NCBI RefSeq assembly: GCF_026341825.1
Contig: NZ_JAPENY010000002.1
Location: forward strand, 1,769,001 to 1,833,000
Origin: Streptomyces sp. NBC_00620
GTDB lineage: Bacteria > Actinomycetota > Actinomycetes > Streptomycetales > Streptomycetaceae
Direction: 5' to 3'
DNA length: 64,000 nt
Shown here: in pieces, positions 8,901 through 15,750 of the stretch
Layout: every line of letters begins with the position of its first letter
How positions within the stretch are numbered: position 1 is the stretch's first letter
Program-made: the position numbers and the translations under genes
The notes under the pieces: model-generated
Seen by the model: only the letters and a program-made list of their open reading frames with translations
Told to the model about the DNA's origin: nothing
The model's database searches: none

Positions 8901-9689
8901 GCAGTGCCTGGTGATCCGACGTCCTTCGTCACCTTGGACGCAGAAGGGCGCTTTGCGCTGCGACGATTCCCGAACGGGCAAGTGTCGTACGACCACCGAC
9001 TTCCAGCGGAAGAAGAATGGGCCCGTGTCGCGGTCATCGAGCGTGAACGGCCGCTGCTGCTCGCCACCGCCTTCAGCGGTCGGCTCGGCTTCTTCGACCT
9101 GACCTCGGGCGAGCCGGTTCGGTCACCGCTTCAATGCCACGCCGGCAGATTCGTGGTGGCCCCGCTTCCCGAGCAGCCGGACGACGCCTTGCGATTCGTC
9201 ACGTGGGACTGGGAGGAATACCAAACACGCCTCTGGACCGTGACCGGCGATGACGCGCGATTCGAGGATCTGGCTCTCTCCGCCCGTACGGGCATCGAAG
9301 ACCCATTCCGGATCACGGCTGTTTCCTTCGGCCGCTCGGGCCATGAACCAATCGTCGTCGGAGTCGGGTCCTACTCTCGATTGGCTGTCTGGAGCGCCGA
9401 AGACGGTTCATTGATGACCCAGGCCCAACTGGAGCGCGGACACCACATGGAATTGACGGATGTCGACCTGGCTCACTACGGCGAGCGATCGATTGCCGTC
9501 ACGGGTGGTCATACGTGTTCCGTAGGGCTGTGGTCCTTGGCAGGCGGACAGGAGTACCACGTGCGAGTCGGGTCACCCCTGTGGCGAACCAGGGTCCTTC
9601 CCCCACATCGAGTGGTCATGGTCGGATCTCGCGGCATCATGGCCATTGAGCTTGGTTCCCAGTCCTTCGACCGCTTCATCGGACCGTAG
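5904..9689 (+). CDS. Membrane-anchored STAND-type P-loop NTPase with beta-propeller-like C-terminus
   Basis: The protein has about 1261 residues from GTG 5904. The frame is open back to 5508, but the first ~130 codons look non-coding and no start has a convincing Shine-Dalgarno. N-terminal order: two hydrophobic helices (LLPGVAIAIGAVLGLV and VMVVLTALAVVSGIAV), a short helical linker, then the NTPase with Walker A VVTGAPGSGKSAVLGRL near 6339-6370 and Walker B TVVVVDGVDEAVD near 6595-6625. A helical segment (LFHEALGEHLRQL) follows, as in NACHT/AP-ATPase proteins. The last ~650 residues are repeating beta units with WD40-like ends (GGRDGAVRVWD, AGQVIAWD, RLAVWSAEDGS). STAND ATPases act as ligand-triggered switches in signalling, cell death and phage defence. 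The effector is not obvious here; the membrane helices are the only candidate. The genomic setting is isolated. Confidence 0.75.
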   Translation: MHSLRRRDNRWSLTVRLLSHLLPGVAIAIGAVLGLVSSDRVTPVMVVLTALAVVSGIAVPPIVDRLRERAARQTEHQLLLAQRQEGAAAERAEQLRSHFRPRGRGVLPSSLREGSYFAGRVQVLSELTAWINTEGTDTTRSRVVTGAPGSGKSAVLGRLVSLADAQLRGETPIAVDQALPQIGALCAAVHVRGRTVDEVAAEISRALNIDESTAGGLLAHLRETREHRATVVVVDGVDEAVDAQRLIVDLLEPLAAASGRTGIRLLVGTRPGGEDDLLRLFGGSARVIDLDEACYLDRRDIAEYVRLTMLAESDPQIPTPYRSRPELAASVGAAVAVRSGRSFLVAQLTALSLMAASEPVDTNSAGWQETFPTTVGAAMERYLRDVQPGGPWLRDLLMALAWSQGDGFDDPRTWAAAATALGTDTYSERDVTRLLLDTTAIDLLHRTERGSGVRFRLFHEALGEHLRQLSARQRPPAEIHRRLTEVLLERLGATSAEGLLWADADAYTRTYLPFHAAEGQVLDRLLRDARFLAAMDPARLLAALPAASTPSGRRAARTVQRVGQQLLMAPEDERVCYLEMAARMAGDEELAASLAAAFPDRPWAVRWAHWDDLVATRMLGHHDDYVLALATVEHPRGAVVLSASAWAVQAWFLRDGAPLASGVHEPESAIVDMTAFMQSDGIAVITLHKDGRLLRTVPDATDGQAVLADQRALHGVWPVVIGGDAAVATVSEEGVIQILSAEHGGLLDLPRIVLGEQERVLAVGNAGDRCLAVVTTEESELSTWDVQSARRIGEPFRASVEISGWRADLHIWTVSIAEGEGGPVLLLGTQAGQVIAWDPVRGTTIGDPYHGGAGVFSTLIAGHHSDLWCWGDWNGDVFIRPSGQGETRRLAIHDGGVESIVQCELDGTRWVVTGGRDGAVRVWDSRADWPETQANEYHLVVAGVAGVAGVAGVGGVGEMEDNCVAALSADGGFAIFDTEMGNVLARLESPAESRYRSAAAVPGDPTSFVTLDAEGRFALRRFPNGQVSYDHRLPAEEEWARVAVIERERPLLLATAFSGRLGFFDLTSGEPVRSPLQCHAGRFVVAPLPEQPDDALRFVTWDWEEYQTRLWTVTGDDARFEDLALSARTGIEDPFRITAVSFGRSGHEPIVVGVGSYSRLAVWSAEDGSLMTQAQLERGHHMELTDVDLAHYGERSIAVTGGHTCSVGLWSLAGGQEYHVRVGSPLWRTRVLPPHRVVMVGSRGIMAIELGSQSFDRFIGP
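8724..8775 (+). repeat. In-frame 9-bp tandem repeat inside the STAND protein
   Basis: Units of GTCGCGGGT occur three times exactly (8724-8750), then as GTGGCGGGT, GTCGGGGGT and a partial GTCGGGG. They encode a VAGVAGVAGVAGVGGVG-type linker between propeller-like units. Copy number could change without breaking the frame. Confidence 0.85.
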
Positions 9690-9809
9690 CTTTGGCGTCC
9701 GATCGCGCGCACTGGCCGTCGCCAGGGGCCCCTAGGAGTCGGGTTATATCCTTCTGCGCGAACTGTGCCGTGAATTGAGCGGCGGTGATTTGCCTGGCCC
9801 CGGGCTGCG

Positions 9810-10649
9810 TCAGGGTGCCGACTGGATGTCCCCGCTGGTGGAGGCGGCGACGGGGTCGCGGTGTGTGAAATCGCCCGGGGGGATTCCCGGGTGGTGTCCG
9901 AGCCGGGCCGGGGACGCCGCGACCGACGAACCCAGGGTGAGCCGGGAGACGATGCGGTAGCGGTCGCCGCGGTAGATGGAGTGCACGTACTCGACGGGCA
10001 GGCCCGCGGTGTCCGTGGTGAGCCGTTCGAAGAGCAGCGCGGGGGACAGCTCGGGCACGTCGAGGAGTTCGGCCTCGGCCTGTGTGACCACGGTCGGCTC
10101 GATCGCCTGCACCGCCTCGTGGACGTGCACCCCGTGCTGCTCCCGCAGATGCTCGTACAGATCGCCCTCTTCCAGTTCCTGGGCCGAGAGATCGGGGACC
10201 AGGTCGGCCCTGATGTGCAGATGCTCGATGGCCATCGGGGCGCCGTCGACCAGACGCAGCCGTGCCACGTACACGATGTCGGCGCCCGGGGACATGCGCA
10301 GCTTGCGGCCCACGCGTGCTCCCGCCTGGATGGTCGTGAACTCCAGCAGTCGGCTCGACCAGGCTCCCGAGGCCTGAGGGACCGTCAGCCTCTGCTGGCC
10401 CGAGACGAGCTCCTGGGTGATCTTCTCGGGTGCCACGAACATGCCGCGGCCGTGTTCCCGTACCAGAAGGCCCGCTGCGACGAGCTCGTCGACGGCCGCG
10501 CGCAGCGTCGGGCGGGACACTCCCAGGCGGGCGCACAGCGCGCGTTCGGAGGGAATCGCGTCCCCCGGTCGATGTGACTCGATGAGCTCGAGGATGAAGT
10601 CGCGGACCCGCTCCCGCTTGAGCACCGCCCCTGGTGCGTCGGCGTTCAT
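9810..10649 (-). CDS. GntR-family regulator with UTRA ligand domain (DasR-like)
   Basis: This 279-residue regulator has an N-terminal GntR winged helix (RVRDFILELIESHRPGDAIP, SERALCARLGVSRPTLRAAV, DELVAAGLLVREHGRGMFVA) and a UTRA effector domain (VARLRLVDGAPMAIEHLHIR, then AGLPVEYVHSIYRGDRYRIV). The layout and the 'VEYVHSIYRGDRY' ending match DasR and other HutC-subfamily proteins, which bind amino-sugar phosphates or related sugars. It is divergent from a DasA-like transporter operon. The intergenic region contains GGTCAACAG repeats and a sequence close to the DasR-responsive element. It is probably the local repressor, released by an imported amino sugar, and appears to be a paralogue of global DasR rather than DasR itself. 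The last ~35 residues are an unusual extension. Confidence 0.85.
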   Translation of the reverse strand: MNADAPGAVLKRERVRDFILELIESHRPGDAIPSERALCARLGVSRPTLRAAVDELVAAGLLVREHGRGMFVAPEKITQELVSGQQRLTVPQASGAWSSRLLEFTTIQAGARVGRKLRMSPGADIVYVARLRLVDGAPMAIEHLHIRADLVPDLSAQELEEGDLYEHLREQHGVHVHEAVQAIEPTVVTQAEAELLDVPELSPALLFERLTTDTAGLPVEYVHSIYRGDRYRIVSRLTLGSSVAASPARLGHHPGIPPGDFTHRDPVAASTSGDIQSAP

Positions 10650-10677
10650 GGTGTGCCCTCTCTTGTGCGGATTCCCT

Positions 10678-10788
10678 TGACCAGTTGACCTGTTGCCTGA
10701 CCCTTTCGGGTGGCCTGCTGGTCAACAGGAGTGTAGTCGCTCTCGTGTGTGAGGTCAGCGCATCTCGACAGGTATGCAGGTCAACAGC
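10678..10788. promoter_or_regulatory. Array of GGTCAACAG operator-like repeats
   Basis: The minus strand reads CAACAGGTCAAC at 10684-10695. The plus strand reads TGGTCAACAGG at 10719-10729 and AGGTCAACAGC at 10778-10788. Three copies of an AGGTCAAC/GGTCAACAG core within 110 bp, next to the GntR start, suggest regulator binding sites that include autoregulation. Confidence 0.5.
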
Positions 10789-10805
10789 CTTTGATGCGGG
10801 AAGGG

Positions 10806-10834
10806 TTGACGGCCTCATTGGTCTATGCCACCTT
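10806..10834 (+). promoter_or_regulatory. Candidate promoter overlapped by a dre-like site, transporter operon
   Basis: TTGACG (10806-10811) and CACCTT (10829-10834) are spaced 17 bp and point toward the binding-protein gene at 10913. The sequence ATTGGTCTATGCCACC (10817-10832) matches 11 of 16 positions of the published DasR-responsive consensus ACTGGTCTAGACCAGT as I remember it. A further half-site ACTGGTC lies at 10872-10878. A repressor bound here would cover the spacer and -10. Confidence 0.45.
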
Positions 10835-10912
10835 CAACGACCAGCAAGAGGTAAGCTGTCCAGTGGGCTTCACTGGTCAGGTGGTTTGGTCATGTCTCCT
10901 CCGAGGTGAACC

Positions 10913-12184
10913 GTGAAGCTCCGCTTGCTTGCCGGCCTGTCCGTGCTCCTGATGACCGCCGGGCTGAGCGCCTGTAGCAGCTCCTCCGACACGTCCGACG
11001 GCGCCTCCGCCGGCGGGAAGACGACGATCGACGTCTGGCTGATGCGCGACAGCGTCTCGGCCCAGTTCCAGAAGGACTTCGTCAAGGGCTTCGAGACCGC
11101 TCACCCGGACATCAAGGTCAAGGTGCAGATCCAGGAGTGGGACGGCATCGGCGAGAAGGTCACGGCGGCCCTCGCCAGCAGCGACGCACCGGACGTCATC
11201 GAGACCGGCAACACCCAGGTCGCCCAGTTCGCGCAGAGCGGGGGGCTGCTCGACCTCAGCGACAAGGTCGACGAACTCGGCGGCAAGGACTGGCTCAAGG
11301 GCCTCGCCGAGCCGGGCGCCTACGAGGGCAAGCAGTACGGCATCCCGTACTACGCCGCCAACCGCGTGGTCATCTACCGCACCGACCTCTTCAAGGAGGC
11401 GGGCATAGACGCGGCCGCCATCAAGACGCGCGACCAGTGGATCGCCGCCACCGAGAAGCTCAACTCCGGCGGCACGCAAGGCATCTATCTGCCCGGTCAG
11501 ATGTGGTACGCCCTCGCGGGCTTCGTCTGGGACGAGGGCGGCGACCTCGCCACCGAGTCCGGCGGCAAGTGGAAGGGCAGCCTGGACACGCCTGAGGCAA
11601 TCCGCGGGATGGAGTTCTACAAGCAGCTCCAGGCACACGGCAAGGGCCCCAAGGACTCCGACGAGGACAGCCCTCCGCAAGCAGACGTCATGGCCAAGGG
11701 GAAGGTCGCCCAGGTCATCTCAACTCCCGGCGGCGCCAACGTCGTCATCGAAAACAACCCCGAACTGAAGGGCAAGCTCGGCTTCTTCCCGATCCCGGGG
11801 AAGACCGCCGACACCCCCGGCGCCGTCTTCACCGGCGGCTCCGACCTCGTCATCCCCACCGCCTCCGGCAAGCAGGACGCGGCCTACACCTTCATCAAGG
11901 AACTCGCCGGCGACACCTGGCAGAAGAAGCTCGCCGTCGCCATGAGCTACGTCCCGAACAAGACCACCCTGGCCTCCGCGGTCGCCTCCGACCCGGGCGC
12001 CGCGGCCATGGCGGTCGGCGCCGCGGAAGGCCACGCCACGCCCAACACACCCGGCTGGGCCGCCGTCGAGGCCAAGAACCCGATCAAGGACTACATGACC
12101 GCCGTTCTCACCGGCGGCGACGCGAAGAAGCAGGCCGCCACGGCGTCCGAGGCCATCACCACCGCGTTGAACTCCGGCTCCTGA
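10913..12184 (+). CDS. ABC transporter sugar-binding lipoprotein (DasA-like)
   Basis: This is a 423-residue extracytoplasmic solute-binding protein. GTG 10913 has a GAGG ribosome binding site. The signal peptide ends in a lipobox, LSAC, so Cys is lipidated and the protein is membrane-tethered. The mature protein starts with a Ser-rich linker and then TIDVWLMRDSVSAQFQKDF, AHPDIKVKVQIQEWDGIGEK and APDVIETGNTQVAQFAQSGG. These match CUT1-type sugar binders and especially DasA, the N,N'-diacetylchitobiose binder; PYYAANRVVIYRTDLFKEAG and IYLPGQMWYALAGFVW agree with it. It heads an operon with two permeases and a hexosaminidase, so a chitobiose-like or other GlcNAc-containing oligosaccharide is the likely ligand. 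As usual for Streptomyces CUT1 systems, no ATPase gene is present; the shared ATPase MsiK probably energises it. Confidence 0.88.
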   Translation: MKLRLLAGLSVLLMTAGLSACSSSSDTSDGASAGGKTTIDVWLMRDSVSAQFQKDFVKGFETAHPDIKVKVQIQEWDGIGEKVTAALASSDAPDVIETGNTQVAQFAQSGGLLDLSDKVDELGGKDWLKGLAEPGAYEGKQYGIPYYAANRVVIYRTDLFKEAGIDAAAIKTRDQWIAATEKLNSGGTQGIYLPGQMWYALAGFVWDEGGDLATESGGKWKGSLDTPEAIRGMEFYKQLQAHGKGPKDSDEDSPPQADVMAKGKVAQVISTPGGANVVIENNPELKGKLGFFPIPGKTADTPGAVFTGGSDLVIPTASGKQDAAYTFIKELAGDTWQKKLAVAMSYVPNKTTLASAVASDPGAAAMAVGAAEGHATPNTPGWAAVEAKNPIKDYMTAVLTGGDAKKQAATASEAITTALNSGS

Positions 12185-12213
12185 ACCGTCCACGCTTCGG
12201 AAGGAGGAGCGCC

Positions 12214-13209
12214 GTGTCGGCCGCCGTCCGAGAACAGACCGCCTCCCGCCCCCCACTCGGCACCACCAGGCCGCCCCGGCGCTCCACCGGCTCAGGACAG
12301 CGCCGCCCGTCGAAGGACGGCAGCCGCGGGATCTGGCCGTACGTCCTGATCGCGCCCGCCGTCCTCGGCACGCTCTACCTGCTCGTCTATCCCCTGGTCC
12401 GCGCCGTGGTGATCTCACTGCAGGACTTCCGGCTGCGCCAGCTCATCCTGGGCGACGCACGTTTCGTCGGACTCGACAACTACCGGACGCTGCTGAGCGA
12501 GAGCCGCTTCTGGGAGGTCGTGGGCCGCACCTTCGTCTTCATGGCGATCAACGTCGTACTGATCATGACGCTGTCCACGCTGGTGGCGCTGATGATCGAG
12601 CGGCTCGGCCGGTTCGGCCGGACCGCGGTCCTCAGCGCGCTGGTGCTGACCTGGGCGATGCCCGTCATCGCGGCGACCACCGTCTTCCAGTGGCTGTTCC
12701 ACTCGGAGTTCGGCATCGTCAACGAGGTCCTGACCGACCTGGGGTTCTCGGCCTTCGACCGCTACCCCTGGTTCGCGCACGGGCCGGCCGCCTTCGCCAT
12801 CATCGTCACCCTCATCGTGTGGCAGTCGGTGCCGTTCGCGGCGATCACCCTCTACTCGGCCCTCACCACCGTGCCCACCGAGCTGTACGAGTCGGCACGG
12901 CTCGACGGAGCGTCGGGCCCGCGGATCTTCCGCTCCATCACCTTCCCGATCGTCCGGCCGATCTTCATGCTCGTGTTCTCGCTCGAAGTGATCTGGACGT
13001 TCAAGGCGTTCGTCCAGATCTGGGTGATGACCAACGGCGGGCCCGGCGACGCGACCACGATCCTGCCCGTGTACGCGGTGCAGACCGCTCTGTCGAGCCA
13101 GCGCTACGACCTCGGCTCGGCGGCCTCCATGGTCACCGTCGTGCTGATGTCGGGCGTGCTCGTCTTCTACTTCCGCCAGATGTTCCGCCAGGAGGACGAG
13201 CTCGCATGA
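12214..13209 (+). CDS. Sugar ABC transporter permease, first subunit (DasB/MalF type)
   Basis: GTG 12214 follows an AAGGAGG-like ribosome binding site, 29 bp after the binding-protein gene. The 331-residue integral membrane protein begins with a basic cytosolic tail and then six predicted helices (first WPYVLIAPAVLGTLYLLVYP). The EAA loop that docks the ATPase is ELYESARLDGASGPRIFRSI. It forms the transmembrane channel with the next gene product, and its last codons overlap that gene's ATG (ATGA). Confidence 0.88.
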   Translation: MSAAVREQTASRPPLGTTRPPRRSTGSGQRRPSKDGSRGIWPYVLIAPAVLGTLYLLVYPLVRAVVISLQDFRLRQLILGDARFVGLDNYRTLLSESRFWEVVGRTFVFMAINVVLIMTLSTLVALMIERLGRFGRTAVLSALVLTWAMPVIAATTVFQWLFHSEFGIVNEVLTDLGFSAFDRYPWFAHGPAAFAIIVTLIVWQSVPFAAITLYSALTTVPTELYESARLDGASGPRIFRSITFPIVRPIFMLVFSLEVIWTFKAFVQIWVMTNGGPGDATTILPVYAVQTALSSQRYDLGSAASMVTVVLMSGVLVFYFRQMFRQEDELA

Positions 13210-13260
13210 GCACGACTCGCATCAGCACGGCTCGCATCAGCACGGCTCGCATCAGCACGG
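13201..13260 (+). repeat. 15-bp tandem repeat (4 copies) at the permease gene junction
   Basis: CTCGCATCAGCACGG occurs three times exactly (13216-13260) after a diverged first copy (13201-13215, CTCGCATGAGCACGA). The repeat includes the stop of the first permease gene and the start of the second, and encodes an RISTA unit repeated at the second permease's N-terminus. Confidence 0.9.
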
Positions 13261-14105
13261 CTCGTCCGCGCGGCACCCGGCCCCGCATTCGCCGCCTGCC
13301 CCTGAACGTCGCCGCCGTCGTCACGGTCGTGGTCTGTCTGTTCCCGGTCTACTGGATGGTCGCGACCGCGTTCACCCCGACCCGCGACATCCAGTCCGAC
13401 AACCCGCGGTTCCTCCCGGAGTCCTGGACGCTCGACCACTTCGGCACCGCCGTCGGTGCCGACGGCTTCGGCCTGTTCTGGCGCAACAGCATCCTCGTCA
13501 CGCTGAGCGCCGTGCTCCTCGCCCTCCTCATCGCGCTCGGCGCCGCCTACGCGGTGGCCCGGATGAGGTGGAAGGGGCGCCGGCAGTTCATGCTCATGGT
13601 CTTCATCGCCCAGATGGCGCCCTGGGAGTCACTGATCATCCCGGTCTACATCATCTCCCGGGACACCGACATGCTCGACCGGCTGCCGACCCTGACCCTC
13701 GTCTACTTCATGATGACGCTGCCGTTCACCATCGTCGTGCTGCGCGGCTTCATCGCCACCATCCCGCCGGAACTCGAGGAGTCCGCCCAGGTCGACGGAT
13801 GCACCCGGCTCGGCGCCTTCCGGCACATCGCCTTCCCACTGCTCGCCCCCGGGCTCATGGCCACCTCGCTGTTCGGCTACATCACCGCCTGGAACGAGTT
13901 CACGTACGCCAACTTCCTGATCATCAAGCAGCAGGACAACCGCACCCTGCCCGTGTGGCTGTCCTCGTTCCAGAACATCTTCGGCACCGACTGGGGCGCC
14001 ACCATGGCCGCCTCCACACTCTTCGCCCTCCCCGCGCTCGTGGTGTTCCTGCTGCTCCAGCGCCACGTCACCTCCGGCTTCGCCGCCGGTGCTGTCAAGG
14101 GCTGA
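13206..14105 (+). CDS. Sugar ABC transporter permease, second subunit (DasC/MalG type)
   Basis: ATG 13206 overlaps the preceding stop, implying translational coupling. The 299-residue membrane protein has six predicted helices and the EAA motif ELEESAQVDGCTRLGAFRHI. It ends in the usual MalG-type tail (LLLQRHVTSGFAAGAVKG). The first 20 residues are unusual: they are built from RISTA repeats encoded by a 15-bp DNA repeat. The extension is probably cytosolic and dispensable for transport. Confidence 0.88.
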   Translation: MSTTRISTARISTARISTARPRGTRPRIRRLPLNVAAVVTVVVCLFPVYWMVATAFTPTRDIQSDNPRFLPESWTLDHFGTAVGADGFGLFWRNSILVTLSAVLLALLIALGAAYAVARMRWKGRRQFMLMVFIAQMAPWESLIIPVYIISRDTDMLDRLPTLTLVYFMMTLPFTIVVLRGFIATIPPELEESAQVDGCTRLGAFRHIAFPLLAPGLMATSLFGYITAWNEFTYANFLIIKQQDNRTLPVWLSSFQNIFGTDWGATMAASTLFALPALVVFLLLQRHVTSGFAAGAVKG

Positions 14106-14146
14106 CCCCGAGCGTCCCCCACGCGACCCACTCCGGAGGCCGACCA

Positions 14147-15679
14147 GTGCCCGCACACCACCCCGAACCCGACCTCGTACCCCGCCCCGCCAAGGCCGCA
14201 CTCCGGCCCGGCCACTTCACCCTCGACGCCGGCACCACCCTCCGTATCAGCGCCGGAGCCGAACCGGCCGCGGACCTGCTGCGCACCCTGCTCGCCCCCG
14301 CCACCGGACTGCCCCTGCGGCCCTCCCACGACGGACAGTTCGTCCTCACGCTCGACCCACAGCTCGGCGGCCTCGGCGAGGAGGGGTACGGGCTCACCGT
14401 CGGCCCGAACGCCGTGCTGCTGCGCGCCGCGCACCTCACCGGGCTGCTGCGCGGCATCCAGACAGTCCGTCAACTCCTGCCCGCTCAGGCCCTGTCGGAG
14501 ACTTCGCAACGCCGCACGCGATGGCTCCTGCCCTGCGCCGAGATCACGGACGTCCCACGGCACGTGTGGCGGGGCGCGATGCTGGACGTCGCACGCCACT
14601 TCCAGCCCGTGTCGTATCTGCGCCGGTACGTCGATCTGCTGGCCCTGCACAAGATGAACGTGTTCCATCTGCACCTCACCGACGACCAGGGCTGGCGCAT
14701 GCCGGTCGCCGCCTACCCCAAGCTGACCGAGATCGGCGGCCACCGCGCCCAGTCCATGAAGGGGCCGGCGGGAAGCGACACCTACGACGGGATCCCGCAC
14801 GAAGGGGCCTACACGCGGGCCGAACTCTCCGCCCTGGTCGCGTACGCGGCCGACCGCGGTATCACCGTCGTACCCGAGATCGAGATGCCCGGCCATGTCC
14901 GGGCAGCCCTCGCCGCATACCCCGAACTGGGCAACAGCCCCGGACGCAGCCTCGATGTGTGGACCCGGTGGGGCGTGTGCGACACCGTCTTCGGCGTCCA
15001 CGACCAGGTCCTCGACTTCTGCCGCGGAGTCCTCGAAGAGGTCATGGACGTCTTCCCCTCGCCGCACATCCACATCGGCGGCGAGGAATGCCCCACCACC
15101 GAGTGGACCCGCAGCACGGCCGCACGTGAACGGGCTGCCGCGGAAGGGCTGTCCGGCCCCGAAGCACTGCACGGCTGGTTCCTCGGCCGGATCGGTGACT
15201 TCCTCGTCCGGCACGGCCGCCACCCCCTCGCCTGGGCCGAGACCGGCACCGAACTGCCCCTCGACTTCACCGCGATGACCTGGCGCGACCCCGGCCACAC
15301 ACTCGCCGCGGCGCGCCGCGGTCACCCCGTGATCAGCGCCTACCACCGGGCCACCTATCTGGACTACGCCCAGTCCGCCGACCCCCGCGAGCCGCAGGCC
15401 CAGCCCGGAGGCGTCGTCGACCTGCGCGCCGTACACGGCCACGACCCGCTACCCGAGCAGGCCGACGCCCAGGAGGCAGCGCGGGTGCTCGGCACGCAGA
15501 CCCAGCTGTGGACCGAGTTCGTCACGACGCCCGCGCACATCGAATACCTCACGTTTCCGCGGCTGTGCGCCCTCGCCGACCGCGGCTGGAGCGGCGCGAC
15601 CGACTGGGCCGACTTCGAGGCGCGCCTCGACACGCACATGGAACGCCTCGACGCCCTCGACGTCCGCCACCACCCCTGA
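14147..15679 (+). CDS. Family GH20 beta-N-acetylhexosaminidase
   Basis: GTG 14147 is preceded by GGAGG at 14135-14139 and begins 41 bp after the permease. The 510-residue enzyme has the GH20b-like N-terminal alpha/beta domain (to about residue 135). The catalytic barrel follows: RGAMLDVARHFQPVSYLRRY, then MNVFHLHLTDDQGWRMPVAA, VVPEIEMPGHVRAALAAYPE and HIHIGGEECPTTEW. The last is the active-site motif. Most family members have Asp-Glu there (GGDE); this protein has Glu-Glu, so the residue that orients the substrate acetamide is Glu. No signal peptide is visible, so it acts inside the cell on imported amino-sugar oligosaccharides, consistent with the operon. Confidence 0.85.
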   Translation: MPAHHPEPDLVPRPAKAALRPGHFTLDAGTTLRISAGAEPAADLLRTLLAPATGLPLRPSHDGQFVLTLDPQLGGLGEEGYGLTVGPNAVLLRAAHLTGLLRGIQTVRQLLPAQALSETSQRRTRWLLPCAEITDVPRHVWRGAMLDVARHFQPVSYLRRYVDLLALHKMNVFHLHLTDDQGWRMPVAAYPKLTEIGGHRAQSMKGPAGSDTYDGIPHEGAYTRAELSALVAYAADRGITVVPEIEMPGHVRAALAAYPELGNSPGRSLDVWTRWGVCDTVFGVHDQVLDFCRGVLEEVMDVFPSPHIHIGGEECPTTEWTRSTAARERAAAEGLSGPEALHGWFLGRIGDFLVRHGRHPLAWAETGTELPLDFTAMTWRDPGHTLAAARRGHPVISAYHRATYLDYAQSADPREPQAQPGGVVDLRAVHGHDPLPEQADAQEAARVLGTQTQLWTEFVTTPAHIEYLTFPRLCALADRGWSGATDWADFEARLDTHMERLDALDVRHHP

Positions 15680-15750
15680 CCCCGCGGTACCCAGCACAGC
15701 ACCGACAGCGCGATCCGCAGGTAATCCCCCCACCGTTCTGGAGGAAAACG

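Noticed and set aside
9676..10818. A 380-codon minus-strand open frame covering the GntR gene
   Set aside because: It runs in another frame through the GntR/UTRA gene; only the 9810-10649 frame has recognisable domains and a sensible start.
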